DNA from: Fibrobacter sp. UBA4297
GTDB taxonomy: Bacteria; Fibrobacterota; Fibrobacteria; Fibrobacterales; Fibrobacteraceae
Reading direction: 5' to 3'
Assembly (NCBI RefSeq): GCF_002394865.1
Contig: NZ_DGUZ01000021.1
Span: 236,814 to 300,813, forward strand
Length of the DNA: 64,000 bases
The translations under genes and the position numbers were made by a program. Position 1 is the first letter of the stretch, and the number at the start of each line of letters is the position of its first letter. Under the pieces are notes generated by a model. It worked only from the letters and a program-made list of their open reading frames with translations. It was not told the DNA's origin and did not search any database. Below are positions 31,910 through 40,396 of this stretch, one piece after another.

Positions 31910-32468
31910 TGCGAGACTCCATTCTCTTAGCGTCGCGTTCTTGCAAAGTCTTGCCCAAGTGCAAAAGCACCTGGTTTTCGACTTCGTCCTGTTCCTGCTC
32001 CATGCGGGCGTTCAGGTAGTTGAACGCAATCACATGCGGGATAGCGACCACAAGCCCAAGGACCGTTGTCACGAGAGCAAACTTAATGCCCGTCGCAAAA
32101 GCGGATGGATCATCAAGGCCCGAGGCCGCTATCACCGTAAAAGCGTTGAAAATGCCCACCACTGTACCGAGAAGGCCAAGCATCGGAGAAATCGATGCGA
32201 TATTTTCAACCGTCGTAAGGCCCTTCGTGAGCGGCGAGAAAGCAAGGCCGATTTCGGTGCGGATGCTTTCTGTAATGATGTGATGGTCGGTATTGCAAGT
32301 CACCACGCGATGAATAACTTTATCTGTCAAGCGAGGCTGTACCGTTTTGTTAAAGACAATTAGTGAAATCACCTTCCAAATAATAATGGCATAACCGATA
32401 AAGTTCAGCGCAATCAGGATATAGCCGATAGTACCGCCCTGTTTGACAAAGTCGAGAATGAAGTTCAT
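31902..32468 (-). CDS. exbB: Biopolymer transport protein ExbB (MotA/TolQ/ExbB family)
   Basis: A 188-residue inner-membrane protein with three hydrophobic segments: IGYILIALNFIGYAIIIWKV, and two further ones around ISPMLGLLGTVVGIFNAF and FALVTTVLGLVVAIPHVIAF. The GLLGTVVGI motif and the following helix are the family signature. Its start codon shares a base with the tonB stop codon (TAATG), so translation is coupled. Together with ExbD it powers TonB at the inner membrane. Confidence 0.95.
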   Translation of the reverse strand: MNFILDFVKQGGTIGYILIALNFIGYAIIIWKVISLIVFNKTVQPRLTDKVIHRVVTCNTDHHIITESIRTEIGLAFSPLTKGLTTVENIASISPMLGLLGTVVGIFNAFTVIAASGLDDPSAFATGIKFALVTTVLGLVVAIPHVIAFNYLNARMEQEQDEVENQVLLHLGKTLQERDAKRMESRNG

Positions 32469-33175
32469 TACGATCTCCCTGCATTAAGTTTGTACTGAAT
32501 CGGAATTTCTATCCGCCAGCGTTCTTTTTCTAAAAGTTTTGGAATAGGTTGAAATTTTCCCATGTTGGCAACAGCTTCCAAAGCGCTATTGTCCAGCGAC
32601 GAATAGCGGCTCGATTCCGAGACTTCGATTTGTTCAATCTTGCCATCGGCAAGGATGGTAAAGCGAACGCGCACCGTGCCTTCCTGCTTTAAGCGCTTTG
32701 CCGTCGCAGGGTAATCCTTGATTTGCTCTAATTGCTTTTTGAGCGAGCGCAAGTAGGTACGGGTCACCATTTTCACGGAATCTGCCGAAGGTTTAGGCGG
32801 TTCCTTGACCACAGGGGGCGCGGGAGGCGCTTCGACAACAGGTTCCGCAACAGCGACTGGAGCCGTTTCTGTTACCGGTTCCGGGATTGGTTCCGGTTCA
32901 GGAGGCTGTTCTTCGACCCGTTTTTCTACGACCTTCGGGATAATTTTAGCACGAACGACCTTTTTCACAACCGGAGGTGCTTCTGGAGGTGGCGGGGGCG
33001 CAATATAGACCTTTTCCGCGTGCATTACGGGAGTGTCAGGGCGCTGAGTCGAGATTTCTTCTTTCTTGAAATACGGGTTTAAAAGTGTGGCGATATGGAT
33101 AAGGATTGCAACGGCAAGCCCTATATAGAAGGCCTTGTTGAAATACAAAGCTGAATAAATTCGTTTCTGAGTCAT
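32468..33175 (-). CDS. tonB: TonB energy-transducing protein
   Basis: TonB carries energy from ExbB/ExbD to outer-membrane receptors. The ATG at 33175 is chosen because it gives the expected short cytoplasmic start and single helix (FNKAFYIGLAVAILIHIATL); an upstream in-frame ATG adds 16 residues that do not fit. A Pro/Val/Glu-rich spacer (about 50-130: APPPPPEAPPVVKK, EPEPIPEPV) spans the periplasm. The C-terminal domain has DYPATAKRLKQEGTVRVRFT and FQPIPKLLEKERWRIEIPIQ, the canonical YP..A and final strand. The length is 235 residues. It is the first gene of the tonB-exbB-exbD-RND-LolA-barrel unit. Confidence 0.95.
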   Translation of the reverse strand: MTQKRIYSALYFNKAFYIGLAVAILIHIATLLNPYFKKEEISTQRPDTPVMHAEKVYIAPPPPPEAPPVVKKVVRAKIIPKVVEKRVEEQPPEPEPIPEPVTETAPVAVAEPVVEAPPAPPVVKEPPKPSADSVKMVTRTYLRSLKKQLEQIKDYPATAKRLKQEGTVRVRFTILADGKIEQIEVSESSRYSSLDNSALEAVANMGKFQPIPKLLEKERWRIEIPIQYKLNAGRS

Positions 33176-33225
33176 TTGAACCACACAATTGGACGGACAA
33201 AAATAAATCAGAACACGACTCATTT

Positions 33226-33270
33226 TCTACTCTAAACGGTTAAAAAAAGCTCCAATTAGACTAGGGTAAT
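33226..33270. promoter_or_regulatory. Shared 45-bp element upstream of tonB (candidate AraC/PchR-type operator)
   Basis: TCTACTCTAAACGG..TCCAATTAGAC..GTAAT has the same bases as 63320-63364 at 35 of 45 positions, with two fully conserved 11-base blocks (TCTACTCTAAA and TCCAATTAGAC) at the same spacing. It lies about 50 bases upstream of the tonB start and also in the shared divergent region with the NRPS operon. A looser copy (TTCTAAAAAATG and GTTCTAAATTTTGTTAG, 33363-33398) lies nearer the ABC transporter gene. It does not match a Fur box. Confidence 0.65.
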
Positions 33271-33429
33271 ATTTTTAACAGAAATAGCGTTTTTGTGCGA
33301 ATTTCGCCAACAATCCAAAGAGTTTCGCTTAAATCCAATCCGCCTTAAATCAAAAAATTTTCTTCTAAAAAATGATTCTTTGTTCTAAATTTTGTTAGCC
33401 GAAACTATCTTTTCAGGATTTTATCCAAA

Positions 33430-35184
33430 ATGACTTCTAACAAGAAACAGGACAACACCCTTAAACTGCTATGGCTTTTCGCCGGCAATAAAAAAGCCCA
33501 ACTTTTTAGAGCTTCTTTTTACGCCATTTTGGGCGTTTTTTGCGGAATCATCCCCTACTTTTGCGTTGCAAAACTGCTATCCGCATTCTACAACAAGACG
33601 GTTACCAGCGATGATGTGCTGATTTACGGGGCGATCGCCATCATCGGTTTTGCGTTGAAAGTATTCTTGTCAACGATTTCAACAATGACTTCGCATGAGG
33701 CGGCATTCGCCATTCTAAAGACACTGCGAACAAAGATTACCGAGAAAATGGAGCACATTCCCATGGGAATCATGCTCGACAAAGCTTCCGGTTCGTACAA
33801 GATGCTCGTTGTCGATACGGTAGAACGCATCGAAAAACCTTTTGCTCACATGGTGCCAGAAATGACCGCAAACATCGTGACTCCTTTGACAATATTAATC
33901 GTTTTGTTTGTCATGGATTGGCGCATGGCTCTCGGCGCTTTTGCAACCATTCCATTAGGATTTCTGGTAACCATGGGGCAATTAATCGGTTATAAGGAAA
34001 AATCCGCGCGTTACTTCAAGGCGAACGCCGATATGAACGATTCCATCGTAGAATATGTGAACGGCATCGAAGTCATCAAGGCATTCAATCAAAGCGCATC
34101 TTCATTTAGCAAGTTTACGAACGCCTGCAAGTACTACCGCGATACAACTCTTGAATGGTGGCGCGGTTGCTGGTTCTTCTCGGCTGCAGGTTTGAATACA
34201 CTTTCTTCAACTTTACTTGTAACGCTTCCGCTCGGAGCTTACTTATTCATGAACGGGAAAATTGAATTCGGCACGTTCCTCACTTGCGCGGTACTCAGCA
34301 TGGGCATCGCAGGCCCTTTGATTGCTTCTATGAATTATGCCGAAATGTTCGCTTCGGTATTCCAGGCGTTTACGCAAGTGAACAACTTTTTGAACGAAAA
34401 AGATCAAATTCGTCCGAAAGAAAACGTAAAGTTTAACGGTTCTTCTTTCGAATTCAAGAACGTCACATTTGGCTATAAAGATAAGAATGTTTTGAACAAG
34501 ATATCGTTCAAGACAGCTGAAAAAGGCGTCACCGCAATTGTCGGACATTCTGGCAGCGGGAAATCCACCATCGCCAAATTGATGGCCGGGTTCTGGGATG
34601 TGGGTGAAGGCGACATATTGCTCGGTGGCGTCAGCCTGTCCAAAATTCCGTTCAAACAGCAAATGCAAAAAATCAGCTACGTGGCGCAAGACAACTACCT
34701 GTTCAACATGTCCATCATGGAAAACATCCGCATGGGACGGCCCGAAGCAAGCGACGAAGAGGTCTACGAAGCAGCAAAGGCTGCAGGGTGCCACGAATTC
34801 ATCAGCGCACTTGAACACGGCTACAATACAAAAGCAGGCGATGCCGGCAACAGACTCTCCGGAGGCGAGCGCCAGCGCATCACGATTGCTCGCGCGATTC
34901 TCAAAAACGCAGATGTCATCATCTTGGACGAAGCCACCGCATACGCAGACCCCGAAAACGAAGCTGAAATCCAAAAGGCACTTTCGAGACTCATTCACGA
35001 CAAAGTGCTCATCGTCATTGCCCACAGACTTTCGACCATCAAAAATGCCGAAAAGATTCTGGTCATTGAAAAGGGCGAACTTGCCGATAGTGGCACGCAC
35101 GACGAACTGATGAAAAAATGCGATTTGTACAAATCCATGTGGGAACGCCACATTGCAGGTTCCGACAATAAGGAGGTTGCATAA
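33430..35184 (+). CDS. ABC half-transporter, YbtP/IrtA-like
   Basis: A 584-residue type-IV fold half-transporter: six membrane helices (about 20-300) fused to a nucleotide-binding domain. Walker A is GHSGSGKST, the signature is RLSGGERQRI, and Walker B is VIILDEATAYADPENEAEIQ. The DEAT-A-x-ADPENE wording is typical of YbtP/IrtA-type proteins. These keep an exporter fold but import the metal-siderophore complex across the inner membrane. It is the first gene of the NRPS operon and overlaps the next ABC gene by one base, so they should form a heterodimer. Confidence 0.9.
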   Translation: MTSNKKQDNTLKLLWLFAGNKKAQLFRASFYAILGVFCGIIPYFCVAKLLSAFYNKTVTSDDVLIYGAIAIIGFALKVFLSTISTMTSHEAAFAILKTLRTKITEKMEHIPMGIMLDKASGSYKMLVVDTVERIEKPFAHMVPEMTANIVTPLTILIVLFVMDWRMALGAFATIPLGFLVTMGQLIGYKEKSARYFKANADMNDSIVEYVNGIEVIKAFNQSASSFSKFTNACKYYRDTTLEWWRGCWFFSAAGLNTLSSTLLVTLPLGAYLFMNGKIEFGTFLTCAVLSMGIAGPLIASMNYAEMFASVFQAFTQVNNFLNEKDQIRPKENVKFNGSSFEFKNVTFGYKDKNVLNKISFKTAEKGVTAIVGHSGSGKSTIAKLMAGFWDVGEGDILLGGVSLSKIPFKQQMQKISYVAQDNYLFNMSIMENIRMGRPEASDEEVYEAAKAAGCHEFISALEHGYNTKAGDAGNRLSGGERQRITIARAILKNADVIILDEATAYADPENEAEIQKALSRLIHDKVLIVIAHRLSTIKNAEKILVIEKGELADSGTHDELMKKCDLYKSMWERHIAGSDNKEVA

Positions 35185-36902
35185 TGCTTAAGACTTTGAA
35201 AAGGATTATCAAGCTTTCCGGGAAGCACAAGGGACGCATTTATTGGGGACTAGTTTGTAGCGTATTGAACACGGTTTTCAGCTGTTCTTCTGTATTGGCA
35301 TTCCTTTGGGTTTTGCAAAACATCAACAATCTCACGATGGATGTCATCTGGACAACCGTCGCGATTTTGGGCGTTGGACTTGTAGGCAAAATTATTCTCA
35401 AGTTCTTGACGAACATTTTCATGACCGCTGCAGGGTTCATCATCTTTACGGACAAGCGCCTTGAACTTGGCGACAAGCTGAAAAACGCTCCGATGGGTTA
35501 TTTTTCGAAGGAATCGCTCGGCCGCATCAACAATACGATTACGACCAACATGGCGACCCTCGAAAACTTTACCATGATGGCAGTAGACAACGTTGTCGGC
35601 GGCATTTTGCAAGGACTCGGCGTTTCCATTTTCCTCATGATTTTCGACTGGAAAATGGGACTCATCGCTATTTCGGGAATTTTGCTTTCGCTTATTCCCT
35701 TGACGCTTATACAGACCAAATCCAATTCGCTTTCATTAAAGCGTTACGAAGCGGTCGAACGCGTCACAAACAATGTCCTTGAATACATCCGCGGCATTGC
35801 CGTCATCCGTTCATTTGGCAGAGGCAACGCCTCCAAACTCGATGAGACTTTTGACGAATTTGAAAAGACCGCCATCAAGATGGAAAAAAGTATTCTCGTT
35901 CCGCATGGATTCTTCCGAGCAACGCTTGAAATTTTTAGCGGTATCATCATCCTGTGCGCCGCTTGGATGACGTATCACGGCACAATGGATTTTACCTACG
36001 GCATGATGTTCCTTGTTTCGGGATTTATCATCTACGGGCAAATGGAACTGCTTGCCAATGGCGCTTTCTTGATGGAACAGATTGAGACCTCCATGGACCA
36101 GATGGATGAAACTTACAATGTTCCAAAGCTTACCGGGCATGAATCTGTTGACGAGAACAAGACCGACATCGAAATCAAGGACGTGACTTTTGGTTATGAC
36201 TCTCGCGTGATTCTGGACAAGATCAGCGCGAAGATTCCCGCAAAATCCAAATGCGCTATAGTCGGTTATTCCGGTAGCGGCAAGACAACTTTGTGCAATC
36301 TGATTGTCCGTTTTTGGGATGTTCAATCCGGTTCAATCACATTCGGCGGAAAAGACATCAAAAGCTATGCGCCGGATGAATTGCTGTCGCATTTTTCGAT
36401 GGTGTTCCAAAATGTTTTCCTGTTCAATGACACCGTCGAAAATAACATTAGATTCGGTTGTCCGAATGCAACGCACGAACAAATCGTAGAAGTCGCAAAA
36501 CGCGCCCGTTGCCACGATTTCATTGAAGCTCTTCCCGACGGATACAACACCGTCATTGGCGAAAATGGCAGCAGCCTTTCCGGTGGCGAGAAACAACGCA
36601 TTTCGATTGCACGAGCCCTCTTGAAAGACGCACCGGTCGTTATCCTCGATGAAGCGACATCTTCTGTGGATCCCGAAAATGAATCAGAATTGATGGAAGC
36701 GATTGCAGAACTCACCAAAGGAAAAACAGTCATCTCTATCGCCCATCGTTTGAATACAGTAAAGAACGCCGATCAGATTCTTGTCATTGACCGCGGACAT
36801 ATCGTACAACGCGGCACACATAAAGAGCTCTGCAACGTCAACGGCGTTTATAAGAAATTTTTGGATATTAGGAAAGCTTCGGCAGGCTGGAGCATTACCT
36901 AA
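35184..36902 (+). CDS. ABC half-transporter, YbtQ/IrtB-like
   Basis: A 572-residue half-transporter with six helices (about 15-300), Walker A GYSGSGKTT, signature SLSGGEKQRI and Walker B VVILDEATSSVDPENESELM. It has the standard switch residues, so both ATP sites of the heterodimer look competent. It pairs with the preceding gene. By context it imports the loaded metallophore, but export of the product cannot be excluded from sequence. It ends 17 bases before the thioesterase gene. Confidence 0.9.
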   Translation: MLKTLKRIIKLSGKHKGRIYWGLVCSVLNTVFSCSSVLAFLWVLQNINNLTMDVIWTTVAILGVGLVGKIILKFLTNIFMTAAGFIIFTDKRLELGDKLKNAPMGYFSKESLGRINNTITTNMATLENFTMMAVDNVVGGILQGLGVSIFLMIFDWKMGLIAISGILLSLIPLTLIQTKSNSLSLKRYEAVERVTNNVLEYIRGIAVIRSFGRGNASKLDETFDEFEKTAIKMEKSILVPHGFFRATLEIFSGIIILCAAWMTYHGTMDFTYGMMFLVSGFIIYGQMELLANGAFLMEQIETSMDQMDETYNVPKLTGHESVDENKTDIEIKDVTFGYDSRVILDKISAKIPAKSKCAIVGYSGSGKTTLCNLIVRFWDVQSGSITFGGKDIKSYAPDELLSHFSMVFQNVFLFNDTVENNIRFGCPNATHEQIVEVAKRARCHDFIEALPDGYNTVIGENGSSLSGGEKQRISIARALLKDAPVVILDEATSSVDPENESELMEAIAELTKGKTVISIAHRLNTVKNADQILVIDRGHIVQRGTHKELCNVNGVYKKFLDIRKASAGWSIT

Positions 36903-36919
36903 ACAAAGGATTGTAAAAA

Positions 36920-37663
36920 ATGGAAAAAACACTAGAGGAACGCTGGTTCCCCTTCTCCACATATACTCTAAACGATACGGAGCACAAAAAAATCTTCTGT
37001 TTTCACCATGCAGGAGGCTCCGCTAGCGTGTATCGCAAGTGGACACTTGAAAAGAAAAATATGAATTTCATCTGCGTCGAGCTTCCCGGCAAGGGAACTC
37101 GCCGCCGCGAACCGTTTGTCGGCGACTTCAAGAAGCTCCTCGATCCGCTTTGCAAATGCATTGTAAAAGTAACGCAAGGCAAACCATTTATTTTGTTCGG
37201 ACACAGCATGGGTGCCGCCATGGCATTCTATGTTGCAGAACATCTGCAAAGCAAATACGGCGTCCGCCCAGAAAAACTGATTGCAGCAGGCCGCCAGGCC
37301 CCACAAGATGAAGACCCAGGAGAGTTCAAGACTTACATGGGCGACGATGCGCTGATTCGTGAACTCAAAAAATACAACGCCACGCCTAAGGAAATCCTTG
37401 AAAACAAGGAATTGCTCCAATTCGTCCTCCCCGAAGTGCGCAAGGATTACACACTTAATGAAAGCCTGATTTACAATGGCGAACGCATTGATACCCCGAT
37501 ATATATCAATTGCGGTTCCAAGGACATTGGAGCGACAGCCGCCATTATGCAACGCTGGCAATCCGTCACGACACAGGAATTCAAGGAAAAGGAATTTGAA
37601 GGCGACCACTTCTTTGTTTTGAATTCTGAACAGTACCCCGAATATCTCGCTAACGCAGGTTAA
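36920..37663 (+). CDS. Type II thioesterase (YbtT/PchC/GrsT-like)
   Basis: A 247-residue alpha/beta hydrolase that clears wrongly loaded acyl groups from carrier proteins of an NRPS line. The nucleophile Ser is in LFGHSMGAAMAF (near residue 95). The early oxyanion segment is CFHHAGGSASVYRKW, and the late Asp and His are in YINCGSKDIGA and EGDHFFVL. The substrate-entry lid is of usual size. Adjacent small gaps show it is translated with the NRPS genes. Confidence 0.93.
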   Translation: MEKTLEERWFPFSTYTLNDTEHKKIFCFHHAGGSASVYRKWTLEKKNMNFICVELPGKGTRRREPFVGDFKKLLDPLCKCIVKVTQGKPFILFGHSMGAAMAFYVAEHLQSKYGVRPEKLIAAGRQAPQDEDPGEFKTYMGDDALIRELKKYNATPKEILENKELLQFVLPEVRKDYTLNESLIYNGERIDTPIYINCGSKDIGATAAIMQRWQSVTTQEFKEKEFEGDHFFVLNSEQYPEYLANAG

Positions 37664-37669
37664 AAACTT

Positions 37670-40396
37670 ATGTTTACCAACAATCTTGAATGTATCCATT
37701 CTGCCGTTTTTGCAAAAGCATTCGAAACACCGTCGGCAACCGCACTCGTATCGCGAAATGCTGATAACACTTACAGCCAAAAGACATACGCCGAGCTTGC
37801 CGAAAGCGCCTTAAAAATCGCATCCACGTTGAAGGCCGCCGAGGTCAAGACAAAAGACCTCGTCGCCATCGTTTTACCGAAGGGAATGAATCAGATTTTC
37901 TGTACGCTCGGGATTCAGGCGATCGGAGCAGCTTATGTTCCTGTTGGCATCCACCAGCCGATGGAAAGGATGCACAAGATTTTTGACGCTGCAAAAATTT
38001 CTGCAATCATCACAGATGCGGAACACGCAGAACAGATTCGTAAAGAAAATCCGGCTTGGAAGGTCATCGTTGTCGACGAAACTTTGCAAAGCGCGCCCAT
38101 GTTAAAAGATGAAATTGTCGAAGACCCTTCGCTCCTCGCCTACATCATTTTTACCTCTGGCACAACAGGCGTTCCGAAAGGCGTGATGATTTCGCATCGC
38201 GGCGCAAGCAACACCATTCGCGATATCAACGAGCGTTTTAATTTAAGCGCTAATGATGCCTGTATGGCGATTTCAGAATTGGACTTTGACCTTTCCGTTT
38301 ATGACATTTTCGGCATACTTTCCTTGGGCGGAAAGGTCATTGTCCTCTCTGAAGAAACTAAAAAAGAAGCAAGCATCTGGAAACAGATCGCAAGCGATCA
38401 AAAAGTGACATTGTGGAATTCCGTCCCTGCGCTTTTTGAAATGTTCACGATTGTCGCAGGCGACAAGGCAAGTAGCATTCCGCTAAAGACCGTGATGCTT
38501 TCGGGCGACTGGATTCCGCTCCCGCTTTTCGGCGCCACAAAAAAACTTTGGCCAAGTATTCGTTTCATTTCACTCGGTGGCGCTACAGAAGTCTCTATTT
38601 GGTCCGTTTGGTACGAAGTAAACACATTGAATCCAGAATGGAAATCCATCCCTTACGGCAAGGCCTTGTTGAATCAAAAAATCAAGGTCATGGACGAAAA
38701 AGGTCAGGAATGTCCAACCGGTGAAGCGGGCGAACTCTGGATTGGCGGCGTAGGCGTTGCTGAAGGCTACTTGAATCAACCGAATTTGACGCAGGAGCGC
38801 TTCCCCGTTGAAAATGGTGAACGCTGGTACAGGACAGGCGATAAAGTCCGCATGATGGCTGATGGAAATTCAGAATTCCTGGGACGTCTCGATACACAGA
38901 TCAAGCTCGGCGGTTTCCGCATCGAACTTGGCGAAATCGAAAACGTCATCAAGAAAAAATCAAACATTGTCAACGCCGCCGCAGTCGTTGTCGAAAACGG
39001 AACCAAAAAGGAAATTGTCGCTGCGGTCATCCCCGCACTGAATAAAGAAAAAATTGCAAAGTACGATTATAAGTTTGTCGAAAGCCATGAAGACGATTCC
39101 TTACCGGATCGCACAAATGCAGTTGCAGCACTAATTCACGCTGTCCGTTCCAACGTCAAGATTATTCCCGAAAAATCACAGAACGCTTTTGCGTTGTGGA
39201 AGAATTGGCTTTTTAAGAACGGCTTTGAAAGCATCCGCCCAGCTATAAAATCTGAATTTTCAAAGGAACTGAACAGCGCAGAAAATGTCGAATTGTTGCA
39301 AAATGTTCTTACAGGGAACCGCCCAGAAACAGACCTTTTAAGCAACAAATTTTTCGCACCCGAAAAGTTGCTTTGCGAAAGCGCTCCGTTCAAGACTTTC
39401 ATCGGCAAGGCCGTTACGTTTGCAGCCGCTAACAACATCAAGAAAATTGCATTTCTGAATGCACGTTCCGGGCTTGGCGTACGAGAATTCTTGAGCCGTT
39501 ACGAAAAGAACGGGATGGAGATCACACTGTTCGATGAATCCACAGGAATGCTCAACGAAGCAAGCGATACACTACGCAATTGGAGGGATTGCCTAAAATT
39601 CAAGCAACTCGATTTGAGCGCTTGCGTTCAGGAATTAGAATCGTTCGACTTGGTGATTGACGCAGGCTTTTTGCACACTTATAACAATCCTAAAGACGCA
39701 TTAGCATTCGCCTACATGATTTTGAAAAAGAGCGGAACACTCATGGCGCTGGACTTTGAAAATTTTGACCCACTCGCTATTGTGAGTTCTGCCGTACTGG
39801 AAAACGGCTTTGCCAAGTACACGCGTTTGCGCCGTTTCACCTCGCTTTTGACCGATGAAGAATGGGAATCCATTTTCAAGGAATTGCCTTTCGAAACCAT
39901 TTCGCTTGAAAACAACTCGCACTTTGTACAGACAATTGTAGCAAAGAAAGCTTCTGATGCCAAGGAAATTCTTGGCAATGAATTTGAGACATATTTGAAA
40001 ACGAATCTCGTCCCGTACATGATTCCGGCTCGAACAGAAGTGTTCGTCAAGTTCCCGCTCACGGCTAACGCCAAGGTGGACCGCAAAACAATCACAGCGT
40101 ACTTGAAAAAGACAGGTGATGCAGACGTAAACGAGAACTACGAAGGTCGCGAAATGGATCTCGCAAGCATTTGGAAGTCGCTCCTTTCCCTTGACAAAAT
40201 TGATCGTCACGCCAACTTCTTTGAAATCGGCGGGGACAGCCTCTTGGCTACGCGATTCATTGAAAAAATCCATACGCAGTTTGGCGTCGAGATTTCGCTC
40301 CGAGAATTTTTCGAGAATGCAGAATTAAACGAACTCGCACAGATTTTCGAAGAACGCATCAACGCCTTAGGCGATATCGAAGAGGGGGAAATATGA
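37670..40396 (+). CDS. NRPS: adenylation domain with embedded degenerate methyltransferase-like domain, and PCP (A-E/MT*-PCP)
   Basis: A 908-residue split module. The A domain spans about 10-465 plus 765-812. Core motifs are FTSGTTGVPKG (161), LDFDLSVYDIF (205), SLGGATEVSIW (301), WYRTGD (386), GFRIELGEIE (415) and NAKVDRK with the catalytic Lys802. The pocket reads D-L-Y-N-M-S-L-I-W, close to the cysteine code DLYNLSLIW. An insertion at about 470-760 has a Rossmann-type methyltransferase layout, but its SAM loop is NARSGLGV instead of GxGxG, as in the inserted epimerase-like domains of PchE and HMWP2. The PCP has Ser857 in IGGDSLLATRF. There is no condensation domain, so a partner Cy must act in trans. 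The acidic end GDIEEGEI may dock. Confidence 0.92.
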   Translation: MFTNNLECIHSAVFAKAFETPSATALVSRNADNTYSQKTYAELAESALKIASTLKAAEVKTKDLVAIVLPKGMNQIFCTLGIQAIGAAYVPVGIHQPMERMHKIFDAAKISAIITDAEHAEQIRKENPAWKVIVVDETLQSAPMLKDEIVEDPSLLAYIIFTSGTTGVPKGVMISHRGASNTIRDINERFNLSANDACMAISELDFDLSVYDIFGILSLGGKVIVLSEETKKEASIWKQIASDQKVTLWNSVPALFEMFTIVAGDKASSIPLKTVMLSGDWIPLPLFGATKKLWPSIRFISLGGATEVSIWSVWYEVNTLNPEWKSIPYGKALLNQKIKVMDEKGQECPTGEAGELWIGGVGVAEGYLNQPNLTQERFPVENGERWYRTGDKVRMMADGNSEFLGRLDTQIKLGGFRIELGEIENVIKKKSNIVNAAAVVVENGTKKEIVAAVIPALNKEKIAKYDYKFVESHEDDSLPDRTNAVAALIHAVRSNVKIIPEKSQNAFALWKNWLFKNGFESIRPAIKSEFSKELNSAENVELLQNVLTGNRPETDLLSNKFFAPEKLLCESAPFKTFIGKAVTFAAANNIKKIAFLNARSGLGVREFLSRYEKNGMEITLFDESTGMLNEASDTLRNWRDCLKFKQLDLSACVQELESFDLVIDAGFLHTYNNPKDALAFAYMILKKSGTLMALDFENFDPLAIVSSAVLENGFAKYTRLRRFTSLLTDEEWESIFKELPFETISLENNSHFVQTIVAKKASDAKEILGNEFETYLKTNLVPYMIPARTEVFVKFPLTANAKVDRKTITAYLKKTGDADVNENYEGREMDLASIWKSLLSLDKIDRHANFFEIGGDSLLATRFIEKIHTQFGVEISLREFFENAELNELAQIFEERINALGDIEEGEI

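Noticed and set aside
33176..33429. Fur box in the divergent tonB/NRPS region
   Set aside because: No run close to GATAATGATAATCATTATC was found; the shared 45-bp element has a different sequence.
35184..36902. Multidrug exporter as the primary call for the ABC pair
   Set aside because: The fold is shared, but the ADPENE Walker B wording and the position at the head of a thiazoline siderophore operon fit YbtP/YbtQ importers better. Kept as an alternative only.
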